Assembly: GCF_014841215.1 (NCBI RefSeq)
Contig: NZ_JACYTR010000011.1
Span: 1-64,000 of the forward strand
Reading direction: 5' to 3'
Length of the DNA stretch: 64,000 nt
DNA from: Pseudomarimonas arenosa
GTDB lineage: Bacteria; Pseudomonadota; Gammaproteobacteria; Xanthomonadales; Xanthomonadaceae
The translations under genes and the position numbers were made by a program. This document shows positions 52,086-60,025 of the stretch, in pieces (within the stretch, counting starts at the first letter, position 1; the number at the start of each line of letters is the position of its first letter). The notes under the pieces were generated by a model, which had not been told where the DNA came from, did not search any database, and saw only the letters and a list, made by a program, of their open reading frames with translations.

Positions 52086-53801
52086 ATGACCAAACTTCGC
52101 ATCTACCCCCAGCTTCTTCCATTGACCCTCGTCCTGTTGGCGAGCAGCGCTGCCGCTACCGACCTGCAACTGGAAGCAGAACTGCTGCAGGACGGCAAAC
52201 CCGCCGAGGCCGACTTTGAAGTTCGAGTCCTGATCGATCGCGGTCAGCCCTGGCTACGGCACATCGAGTCACTGGGCGTCCATCGTGTGGAACAGGGCCG
52301 ACTGAACACCGCGGTACACCTGAACGAACAACTGCTGCAGCAAGCAGAGAGTTTCGAACTGCAGGCACGGCCGGCCGGTAGCCAGGAGTCCTTTTCCTCG
52401 CTGGCCAGCGTGCCGGCCAAAGGAAGCTGCGCCCTGTCACCCTGGACCTTGACCGGTAACGGCGACGCGACGCTCTCAAGCTTTATTGGCACCACCAATA
52501 CCGAGCCCCTGCGTCTACGCGCACAGAACCAACAGGTGGGCCACATCGATGTCGAAACCGCAGTTGTGTCTGGACAAGCCTATGAGAGCGTGAATCTCAT
52601 CCTGGGTTGGTCAGGCAACTTCATCGGCAGCAATGCCTACGGCAACACGGTGCTCGGCGGCGCACTATCTCACGGCGCATCAAAGCCGCAGCTGGTTGCC
52701 AACGGCGCCTCGCACACCACCATTTCCGGTGGCTACGGCAACGAAGCCAAGGGAACGAATGCCACCATTGGCGGCGGCAACAACAACGTGGCGGCGAGTG
52801 GATCGACGATCTCCGGCGGCGTCTTGAACAGTGCACACTTCAACAGCGTGATTGGAGGAGGCGCGCGAAACAGGGCCGAGGGGAACTACGGCACCATCGC
52901 GGGCGGCGACACCAACTCGGTTGAGAACTTCTGGTCTACCGTACCCGGCGGCCTGGGCAACCAGGCGCTTGGCGAGTTGAGTTTCGCCGCCGGCTCATTC
53001 GCCAATGCACTGCACACGGGCACCTTTGTCTGGTCGCAATCGGCAGACGCTGGATTCTCCAGCAGCGCCGATCGCCAAGTCCTTTTTCAAGCCCGCGGCG
53101 GCTTCGGCATCAATGGCGCAACCGGACCGATCCCCGGCACGCCACTGAACGCCGAGTTGACCCTGCGCACCACTGGCTCGCCCGACAACAATGTCGATCT
53201 GATGCTGCTGAACCGCGAAAGCGATACCTCGAACTTCCGCGGTTTCTCGCTGGCCTCAGTACCCAATGGGCAGTTCTTCCTGACCAGCCTGTACAACAAC
53301 GGCGGCACTCTGCGCTACGACCCGCTGCTCGGGGTCTTCGCGCTGTCCGACGGCATCTCGGTGGTTTCGATCAATCGCGGCAACGCATTCCCACAAGCCG
53401 GTGCCGTGCTGCAAATTGGCAACGGTGGCAATGACGGTAATGGTGCCTACTTGAGCGGCGGAGGCACCTGGACCAATGCTTCCAGCCGCGAATTCAAGAC
53501 CGCGTTCTCGTCGATTGATCCGGAACTGATTCTCGAACGCCTGCTTGGCCTGCCGTTGAGCTCATGGGCCTACAAGGACTCGGTCGAAGGCCGACACCTC
53601 GGCCCGGTGGCAGAAGAGTTCGCTGCCGCTTTCTCGCTGGGCAGCGATCCGCAACGGATCAGCACGGTCGATGCCGATGGCGTGAGCATGGCGGCGATTC
53701 AGGGTCTGAACACTCGCCTTGAGCGCCAGAATGCCGCACTGCTGAAGCGAATCGAAACACTGGAGAAGCGATTGGGCCGGTTGGAACAAGGGACACCCTG
53801 A
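52086..53801 (+). CDS. Secreted YadA-head/S74-chaperone fibre protein (copy 2)
   Basis: This 571-residue paralogue of the gene at 49962 has the same order: signal peptide, ELQLEAELLQDG-like N-domain (here DLQLEAELLQDG), head repeats at about 205-290 (TISGGYGNEA, TIGGGNNNVA, TISGGVLNSA, VIGGGARNRA, TIAGGDTNSV), a nearly identical central domain, S74 domain (ASSREFKTAF, LPLSSWAYKD, HLGPVAEEFAAAFSLG) and a terminal coiled coil. The C-terminal half is much closer to copy 1 than the head region, where repeat number and sequence differ. That pattern suits a conserved trimerisation unit carrying a variable tip. Confidence 0.82.
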   Translation: MTKLRIYPQLLPLTLVLLASSAAATDLQLEAELLQDGKPAEADFEVRVLIDRGQPWLRHIESLGVHRVEQGRLNTAVHLNEQLLQQAESFELQARPAGSQESFSSLASVPAKGSCALSPWTLTGNGDATLSSFIGTTNTEPLRLRAQNQQVGHIDVETAVVSGQAYESVNLILGWSGNFIGSNAYGNTVLGGALSHGASKPQLVANGASHTTISGGYGNEAKGTNATIGGGNNNVAASGSTISGGVLNSAHFNSVIGGGARNRAEGNYGTIAGGDTNSVENFWSTVPGGLGNQALGELSFAAGSFANALHTGTFVWSQSADAGFSSSADRQVLFQARGGFGINGATGPIPGTPLNAELTLRTTGSPDNNVDLMLLNRESDTSNFRGFSLASVPNGQFFLTSLYNNGGTLRYDPLLGVFALSDGISVVSINRGNAFPQAGAVLQIGNGGNDGNGAYLSGGGTWTNASSREFKTAFSSIDPELILERLLGLPLSSWAYKDSVEGRHLGPVAEEFAAAFSLGSDPQRISTVDADGVSMAAIQGLNTRLERQNAALLKRIETLEKRLGRLEQGTP

Positions 53802-53972
53802 ACATGGACGTTCACCACCCTCTCTGCCTGGCCCGGACAAGCCCGTCCACGCCGCCCCGCCCCGCACCGCACCGCAGTCATCTATACACCTGTTCAGCGA
53901 TCCGCTGAGTCAGTCCTGCGCCTGTTTTCAACGCAGCCCTGCTGCGCCCTCGCACACGATCAATCTTGAGTA

Positions 53973-55709
53973 ATGCCGACAATGCTGCCTCCTCGACTAC
54001 GCCGCACCTACCATCTCACACTGACCACCTTGGGCACGGTGGCTGCCGTCCTGGCCGCTTCACTTTGTTCGGCTCAATCGGTGTACCACAACGGCTTTGA
54101 ACCGACCGCTGCGTCGACCTGTGTTGAAAAAAGCATCCGCCGAGTGGGCGGTGACCGACTGGGATTTGCCTTTCCCACTGCCAACGGCGCGGTACCGGGC
54201 AGCTCGGTGGATTCAACCTGCATTCGCCTCACAGGCATCGAATCCAGCGTCAATTTCACCGCCAATCGCGGCGCCCTGGTGTCGGTGAATGGCGGCCCGT
54301 TTCAGAGCCCGCCGGTCAGCCTGGTGGAAAATGACGAAGTCAGACTAAGGCTGACTGCCCCAACTATCGCCGATGCCGAGGAAACCAGCTTCGTGCAGAT
54401 CGATGGCGAATTCCTGGCCGATTTCACCGTGCGGGCGGCGAACCAAGCGCGGGCGCCGCAAGTGTTTGAGGTTGGGCCGGGCAAACCGTTTCGTGAGCTG
54501 GGTGAGATCGCCAATCAATTGGTCGCTGGCGATGTGGTGGAACTCAGCCGCGATGCCGTCTACCAGCCGGTAGAGTTTCGCCGCGCCGGACTGCCGCACG
54601 CACCGATCACCCTTCGCGCCGCCGAGGGTGGCATCGCCCGCCCGCTCATCCAGGGCGGCAGCACCACCGTGTCCCTCCGCGGCGCTCACCACTATCGGCT
54701 GCAGGGAATTGAGATCACTGGCGGCAGCCAGATCTGCTTGCGGCATGAGGCCAATGACACCTGGCTGGAGCGCAGCCATGTGTACGGCTGCGAGCGCCAC
54801 GGCATACTCGGCGCCGACCTCTACACCGGTTCACTGAAGATCACCGCCACCGAGGTGAACGATGTTGGCGGTCAACCGCCCGGCGAAAACCTCAAGCATC
54901 CGATCTATGTCGCCACCGATCGCGACCGCTATCCGGGCTCGGTGCTGCGCGTAGAGCGCAGCCATATCCACGACTTCGGCGGCAATGGCATCAAGAGCCG
55001 TGCCGAGCGCGCAGAGATTCATCAGAACTGGATCATCGCCAGCAGCCGCGGCATCTACAGCATCGAACTCAATGGCTATGAGGAATATCTCACGGAACCT
55101 GGTCTCACTGCGGACGTGTTCGGCAATGTATTGGAACATCACCACGTGTTTGGACTGCGGATGGGTGGCGACGGAACCGGTGCACATCGTGGTCGGGTGC
55201 GAATCGCTCACAACACGATACTGCAAGGCTCAGGATTCACCCAGTTCACTCCTGTACTGCGCTTCTTCCACGAGCTGGAAGCAGTGAGCGTTCGCAACAA
55301 CGTGTTCGCTCGCTTCGCCGACAGTGCCGCTAATCTTCCTTTGCGCCTGGTACGCGACGATGCCACCTGGACTCAAGGCGCGCGCCTGCTGGATGGCGAA
55401 AGCAATTGGGTGCCAAATGGCAGCGACAGCATCGCTGCCGGCTATCTGCCGGCGGAATGGAACGGCACGACGTTTGGAACTACCCCGGGCTATGCCGATC
55501 TGGACCCGCAAGGCGTATCCCTTAGCATGCTGTTCCCTGCCGAGATAGTCGGCATTCCAGTTGCGCCGGCAGCGACTGGCGCGTTCGACATTGGAAATCC
55601 ACTACAGCAACCAGAATTCGGCATTCCCCGCGCAAGACCCCAGCCCGGCAACCTGATCCCGCAATGGGCAGGGCCGCCACAAACGCCGATTTTGATCGGG
55701 GTGCACTAA
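53973..55709 (+). CDS. Secreted right-handed beta-helix protein
   Basis: The 578-residue protein has a long signal peptide (LTTLGTVAAVLAASLCSA) followed at once by QSVYHNGFEPT, a GFE motif at the mature N-terminus. An Ig-like beta domain covers about 50-160. From about 165 the sequence has the short repeating strands of a parallel beta-helix (VGPGKPFRELGEIANQL, THYRLQGIEITGG-like, WLERSHVYGCERHGIL, RVERSHIHDFGGNGIKS, IHQNWIIASSRGIYS, RIAHNTILQGSG, SVRNNVFARF). This fold is common in polysaccharide lyases and tail spikes. I cannot identify catalytic residues. ATG at 53982 is an alternative start. Confidence 0.78.
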   Translation: MPTMLPPRLRRTYHLTLTTLGTVAAVLAASLCSAQSVYHNGFEPTAASTCVEKSIRRVGGDRLGFAFPTANGAVPGSSVDSTCIRLTGIESSVNFTANRGALVSVNGGPFQSPPVSLVENDEVRLRLTAPTIADAEETSFVQIDGEFLADFTVRAANQARAPQVFEVGPGKPFRELGEIANQLVAGDVVELSRDAVYQPVEFRRAGLPHAPITLRAAEGGIARPLIQGGSTTVSLRGAHHYRLQGIEITGGSQICLRHEANDTWLERSHVYGCERHGILGADLYTGSLKITATEVNDVGGQPPGENLKHPIYVATDRDRYPGSVLRVERSHIHDFGGNGIKSRAERAEIHQNWIIASSRGIYSIELNGYEEYLTEPGLTADVFGNVLEHHHVFGLRMGGDGTGAHRGRVRIAHNTILQGSGFTQFTPVLRFFHELEAVSVRNNVFARFADSAANLPLRLVRDDATWTQGARLLDGESNWVPNGSDSIAAGYLPAEWNGTTFGTTPGYADLDPQGVSLSMLFPAEIVGIPVAPAATGAFDIGNPLQQPEFGIPRARPQPGNLIPQWAGPPQTPILIGVH

Positions 55710-55822
55710 GCAAGGACGATCCTGCGCTGATAGGCGCGAGCAGCGTACGAACACGCTGCCTGACTCAACCACCTCTCATCAATCCAGCGGCCAATGACCG
55801 CGCAAGACAACAAAGGCAACCC

Positions 55823-56422
55823 ATGCTTGTTCGCTCCATCCTGTGCCTCAGCTTGGCACTGCTTTCCTGCCCTATTGCAGCCACCAACGCCTTCGACGCG
55901 GCCAGCCTGCGTCTGCAGACTGGCGCGCTGAAACTCGAGGATAGGGATACACGTACGATCTATCGTGCCTCGGCCCTCCTGCCCCTGGGCTTCGGTTACG
56001 TACGCGCCGAGACCGCGCATGCCAGCGGGGCGGCGCTCAGTTTTGATCGCAGCCAGTTGCTGCTCGGCATCCATCACGAGCTGTTTGATCGGGCGCACGC
56101 ATTCGCGGCCGTGGGCATTGAGCGTCTGCGCAGCCGGGCTACGATCGAATTGACTGATAGCACAACGCGTAGATTGAGCCAAGACGATTACTCAGCCGGC
56201 CTCGAACTTGGTCTGAGCTGGCATCTACACAATCGCTGGACTATGCAACTAAGCCTCGCGCACTTCGATCGCAAGCAGTCGAGCCTGCGGGCGAGCTTGC
56301 CTGCAAGCTTTGCCCGACTGTCCAATGAATGGCGCATTGGCAAGCGCGTATCGTTAGTTGCAGATATCGTCACAGGCGAAGACTATCGCGAGTACCTGCT
56401 TGGTCCAGAGTGGAACTTCTAG
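55823..56422 (+). CDS. Small outer-membrane beta-barrel protein
   Basis: The 199-residue protein has a signal peptide (MLVRSILCLSLALLSCPIAA) and alternating strands of the type found in 8-stranded OmpX/OmpW-like barrels: ASALLPLGFGYVRAETAHA, QLLLGIHHELF, HAFAAVGIERLRSRATIEL, SAGLELGLSWHLH and TMQLSLAHFDRK. It ends LLGPEWNF with terminal Phe for BAM recognition. AAAGG precedes the ATG at 55823. In this island it is the only candidate that could anchor or display the fibre proteins; that is speculation from position. Confidence 0.72.
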   Translation: MLVRSILCLSLALLSCPIAATNAFDAASLRLQTGALKLEDRDTRTIYRASALLPLGFGYVRAETAHASGAALSFDRSQLLLGIHHELFDRAHAFAAVGIERLRSRATIELTDSTTRRLSQDDYSAGLELGLSWHLHNRWTMQLSLAHFDRKQSSLRASLPASFARLSNEWRIGKRVSLVADIVTGEDYREYLLGPEWNF

Positions 56423-56452
56423 ATCAGGCGATAACCAGAGAGAACGAGAACA

Positions 56453-57871
56453 ATGCCCCTGCTAAAGAAATCCCTGCTGTGTGCGCTAGCGCTTTCCACA
56501 CCCGCCGCCTGGGCGGTATCACCCGCGGACGGTGAGCCCGGACAAGTGCTGATCTTTCCCTACTACAATGCGCACGATGGCCGCGACTCGCTGATCAGCA
56601 TCACCAACACCCGTTCCGACGTCAGTGTGGCCCTGGCTATCAGCACGTCGGGCATCGAGGCCGATCAGCCGACAAACTTCGTCGTATACCTACCGCCATC
56701 GGCGACCTGGAGTGCGGCGATCACGGCCGAATCCGAGGACCAAGCCGTCCTGGTCAGCAACGATTCCAGCTGCCGCTACCCAGCACAAGATTTTCAGCAG
56801 TTGCCCAGGATTCCGCTCAGTGGTTTTGTGACAGCCTATGAACTCGGCGTACTGCAGCCGCAGACCGAACTTGGCGCCGCCGTTCTGCCGACAGCGCGCG
56901 CCTGGGGCGATAGCACCGAGTCCCAGCGGCAGGCCCGCGCAGACTGCACGCAGATCTCTGCCGCCTGGGCCGAGGGCGGAGTCTGGACCAGCAATCCGGA
57001 CCGCGACATCGAAGCGCCGCGAAACTCACTGACCGGACATTTGCAGGTCATCGATCAAACCCGTGGACTTGGCTTTCGGGTGGAACCGTATGTTTTGCAG
57101 GATTTCAGCGAACTTGCATTGCATCGCGACCCGAGAACAGATCCAGCCAACCTGGACAAGGCCAGTCCGGCGGTCAGTCAGGTCGAGTTGGCGGGCGAGA
57201 CGCTGACCTCGCAATGGACACGCGGCGTCGATGCGGTGAGCGCTGTGCTGATGAGCCGCAGAGCCAGTAGCGACGTCTGGCTGCTGCCCGAGGTGGTGGC
57301 GCACACCGACCTGATTCTGACCTTCCCGACTCTTGAGTTCTACTCGACCGAGCAGCCCGGCCCATTCGCCACCAACGGACTGCTGGACAACGGCCTGTAC
57401 CTCAACTTCGACGTGCGCGATCGCAATGGCCTGCCTCAGCAGTCAAGTCTTGGCCCGATCATCTGCGATCCCCCGCCGCCGCCGCAGGATCGTCGAATCC
57501 GCCTCGAAAGCAGCGTGATGGGTTTCTCCAGCTCCACCGTCGACCCATTGCAGCCCGACGCCCACCCGCTCAGCTACACCGGTGCCGCGCCGGGCTGCGG
57601 CGGTATCTATTCGGCCGCCTTGCCGGAGAGCTTCAGCGGCCGGCTCAGCGCGTTTAGCCCCTTGATCGACGACAGCTACGGCGAACCCTCGGTTCGACTG
57701 CGCTCGGTCGAAGGCCATGAATACCGCGGCCTGCCTGGACTGATGTCCACCCTGGTCCGGGTCAAGACCTCGCAGGATGCCCTGCCTCCAGGCTTCACCG
57801 CCTACTCCTATGGCTTTTCGCTGCCGGTGCAGTACCGGCGTGAGGTCGTCCAGCCGGACAACGATCGCTAA
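56453..57871 (+). CDS. Secreted protein of unknown family (472 aa)
   Basis: The protein has a signal peptide (KSLLCALALSTPAAWA) and a mature beta-rich N-terminus GEPGQVLIFPYYNAHDGRDSLISITN. This resembles a motif I associate with exported proteobacterial proteins of unknown role. Later parts include YLPPSATWSAAITAESEDQA, NSLTGHLQVIDQTRGLGF and LILTFPTLEFYST. Four Cys (SSCRYP, ADCTQI, IICDPP, PGCGG) could form disulfides. A run of five prolines lies near residue 345. It starts 30 bp after the barrel gene, so it is probably the last gene of the 50-58 kb secreted-protein island. Confidence 0.65.
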   Translation: MPLLKKSLLCALALSTPAAWAVSPADGEPGQVLIFPYYNAHDGRDSLISITNTRSDVSVALAISTSGIEADQPTNFVVYLPPSATWSAAITAESEDQAVLVSNDSSCRYPAQDFQQLPRIPLSGFVTAYELGVLQPQTELGAAVLPTARAWGDSTESQRQARADCTQISAAWAEGGVWTSNPDRDIEAPRNSLTGHLQVIDQTRGLGFRVEPYVLQDFSELALHRDPRTDPANLDKASPAVSQVELAGETLTSQWTRGVDAVSAVLMSRRASSDVWLLPEVVAHTDLILTFPTLEFYSTEQPGPFATNGLLDNGLYLNFDVRDRNGLPQQSSLGPIICDPPPPPQDRRIRLESSVMGFSSSTVDPLQPDAHPLSYTGAAPGCGGIYSAALPESFSGRLSAFSPLIDDSYGEPSVRLRSVEGHEYRGLPGLMSTLVRVKTSQDALPPGFTAYSYGFSLPVQYRREVVQPDNDR

Positions 57872-57918
57872 GAGCTGAATCGACCTAAGGGCTGAATCAA
57901 GCTAAGGGCTGAATCGAA
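57868..57918 (+). repeat. Three 17-bp tandem repeats at the end of the secreted-protein island
   Basis: CTAAG-R-GCTGAATC recurs at 57868, 57885 and 57902, a period of 17 bp, with the first copy overlapping the stop codon of the preceding gene. It lies 85-135 bp before the first SMC-operon gene and may mark its promoter region. Confidence 0.7.
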
Positions 57919-58002
57919 CCTGGGCCGCCGGCAGTCATCCGACTTGCCCGGCGGCCGCGGATCACCGACACTCGCCGACCGTCTCTTGAACCACCCCGGT
58001 CG

Positions 58003-59343
58003 ATGTCCGAGACCGACGATCGTCTCTCCGATTTCCTGGCAGCCGGCCTCGGCGCCGATGACATTCCTGCCCTGTTCCCGCTGCTGCGCGGGCGCGACAT
58101 GCTGCGCGCGTTCACCGCCCTGTTCCACGGCGGCGAAGCGGCTGTGCTGGTGCGGTTGCTGGTGTTGCGCAGTCTGGGGGCGCGTAGCGAGTCGCCGGAC
58201 TGGAGCGCGCAGGAAATTCGCGAGCAGTTGGCCTTCGTTGATCCGATCAAGCTGGAAACCACGCTTGGCCGGCTGAAGGAGCATGACTTGCTGGCCTGGG
58301 ATGGCGAGCGCCAGCTGTATCGGATCAGTCCGCTGGGGCGCAAGGCCCTGTCGGCCATTTCGGTGCTGCTGCAGTTCGACGCCGACGATGCCGATGGCCT
58401 GGGCTACCTCACGTCTCAGCTGGCCGCCGGCGAAGCGATGGGCAAGATCGGCGCCGAAGAGCTGGGCCATCTGCTGTCGCGCCTGGCCGAGCTGAAAGAC
58501 GACTTCGATCGCGCCGTGCTGTCCGGCTCGGAGATCCGCATTCGTACCGCGGCCGAGACCCTGGACAAGGTCTGGGTGTGGATTGAGAAAGGCACCGAGC
58601 TGGTCAAGCGCATCGCCAACCATGAGGACCTTGACCCTCCGACGCATCGACTGGCGCAGGCGGTGGGGCGGGCGCAAAGTGCCCTGCTCCGGCAGGCGGG
58701 CATTTTCCAGCGCGCGCTGAATCAGCTCGATCGTGACCGGGTACACCTGGGCACTTCCGGACTGTCGTCGTCGGATCTGGTCGGTTGGCTGCGCGATCTG
58801 TCACAGGAACGGCTGGTGCAGTTCAGCGACGACTGCCTGCCGCTGCCGCTGCGCGGTCAGTTCGTGCAGGACGGCATCGCCCTCGACGTGGCCGAATTCG
58901 AGCTACTGGAGCGCGAACGGCAGGTGCACGAACACACCGCGATGCCGGGCGCCAGCGATGCACCGGCCACCGATGCGCTGCCGGTGGCGGAGGACGATTT
59001 CAGTCTGCTGGATACATGGCACGGTGAGCTCAGCCGGGTCGGCGAAGACACCGAACTTGAACATATCGTTCCCACTGAGAGCTATGCCGCCAGCGCCTAT
59101 CGGCTGTCGCTGCTAGGCCTGATCGGCGACCCCGAGTCGGCCGCGCTGGACGGCCCGGCCGCCGACATCGCCCGGCTGACCTTGAGCCTCAGCATTGGCC
59201 TGCAGTTGCAGCCTCTCAATCACCCCGAAATCGCCGCAATCAGCAGCGGCCGGTTGCAGCGAAAGCGCCCGACGCGCACCGCCCGCAAGCCCCTAGCTGC
59301 TGAGCCCGCCCCAGTTCTGGAAGCCATTCCCAATGATCGATGA
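58003..59343 (+). CDS. Kleisin-like subunit of an SMC complex (MksF/JetA-like)
   Basis: The 446-residue protein opens with an apparent winged helix (about 40-125: FHGGEAAVLVRLLVLRSLG, WSAQEIREQLAFVDPIKLETTLGRLKEHDLLAW, YRISPLGRKALSAI). Long helices follow (about 150-300), then a second helical or winged part near 260-330 (LSSSDLVGWLRDLSQERLVQFSD) and an acidic linker. This arrangement, and its position as first gene before KITE-like and SMC genes, fits the MukF/MksF/JetA kleisin group; sequence similarity is too low for me to name the family firmly. The stop overlaps the next gene by 11 bp. The upstream ribosome site is weak. Confidence 0.65.
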   Translation: MSETDDRLSDFLAAGLGADDIPALFPLLRGRDMLRAFTALFHGGEAAVLVRLLVLRSLGARSESPDWSAQEIREQLAFVDPIKLETTLGRLKEHDLLAWDGERQLYRISPLGRKALSAISVLLQFDADDADGLGYLTSQLAAGEAMGKIGAEELGHLLSRLAELKDDFDRAVLSGSEIRIRTAAETLDKVWVWIEKGTELVKRIANHEDLDPPTHRLAQAVGRAQSALLRQAGIFQRALNQLDRDRVHLGTSGLSSSDLVGWLRDLSQERLVQFSDDCLPLPLRGQFVQDGIALDVAEFELLERERQVHEHTAMPGASDAPATDALPVAEDDFSLLDTWHGELSRVGEDTELEHIVPTESYAASAYRLSLLGLIGDPESAALDGPAADIARLTLSLSIGLQLQPLNHPEIAAISSGRLQRKRPTRTARKPLAAEPAPVLEAIPNDR

Positions 59344-60025
59344 CCCGATCGCCGACCTGATTGCTCGCCTGCTGGCGCAGCGCTGGCTGCCGCGCGAAGA
59401 CGACGGTGTTCGCCGCGCCCTGCTCGACGAAGCGTTTCGCGAAGAGCTGGACCGCCGGCTGGCGGCTTGCGGCATGAGCCTGCGCGAGCACCCCTACGCC
59501 GCGCACGTCACGCTGGGCCTGGGCCGTGGCAGCGAGCGGGCGGTATTTGCCCAGGACCAGGGCTGGCTTTCCAACAACCTGCAGCTTGATCGCGATGCGA
59601 TAGCCCTGCTGGTGATCCTGTGGGCGCTGATCATCCTGCCCAAGCGGCAGCGTCAACGCGAACGACAGGACGCCGACGCCGCGGCGGCCCAGCAGTCGCA
59701 GATGTTCGGCGAGGCCAAGCCGATTCCGCTGCAGGTCGGCGTGGCGCCGAGCATTGCCGAGCGCACCTTGCTGGCCGATTTCAGTGAGCGCCTGGGCGGC
59801 CGCATGCGAATCAATGTCAATCTCGGCGTGCTGGCCCGACATGGCTTTATCCAGCGCCGCGGCGGCGAAATCAGCGAGGGCCCCCTGCTCGATCTGGCCT
59901 TCGACTACGAGCGCACCTCGCGCCGCATCATGGACGGCGCACTGTCGGAACTGCTGGCTCAGCAGCCGACGAGCGATGCTGATTCTGAAACTCAGAGCAA
60001 GACCGTGGAGCCGACCGATGTTTGA
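59333..60025 (+). CDS. KITE-like subunit of an SMC complex (MksE/JetB-like)
   Basis: The 230-residue protein looks like a tandem winged-helix protein: an N-terminal unit (LIARLLAQRWLPREDD, EELDRRLAACGMSLREH, AAHVTLGLGRG), the helix LDRDAIALLVILWALIILPKRQRQ, and a C-terminal unit (RTLLADFSERLG, INVNLGVLARHGFIQRRGGEISEGPLLDLAFDYE). This layout matches MksE/MukE and DUF4194/JetB proteins that bind the kleisin. It overlaps both neighbours, by 11 bp upstream and 8 bp downstream, which indicates stoichiometric translation of a complex. The tail after residue 205 is acidic and probably disordered. Confidence 0.68.
   Translation: MIDDPIADLIARLLAQRWLPREDDGVRRALLDEAFREELDRRLAACGMSLREHPYAAHVTLGLGRGSERAVFAQDQGWLSNNLQLDRDAIALLVILWALIILPKRQRQRERQDADAAAAQQSQMFGEAKPIPLQVGVAPSIAERTLLADFSERLGGRMRINVNLGVLARHGFIQRRGGEISEGPLLDLAFDYERTSRRIMDGALSELLAQQPTSDADSETQSKTVEPTDV

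Noticed and set aside
49962-53801. Prophage tail-fibre region
   Set aside because: S74 domains occur in phage spikes, but both proteins have signal peptides and the neighbours are exported cellular proteins; no capsid, terminase or integrase genes are present.
57868-58746. Minus-strand frame of 292 codons over the kleisin-like gene
   Set aside because: It is antisense to the first gene of a tightly overlapping three-gene operon and has no domain character.
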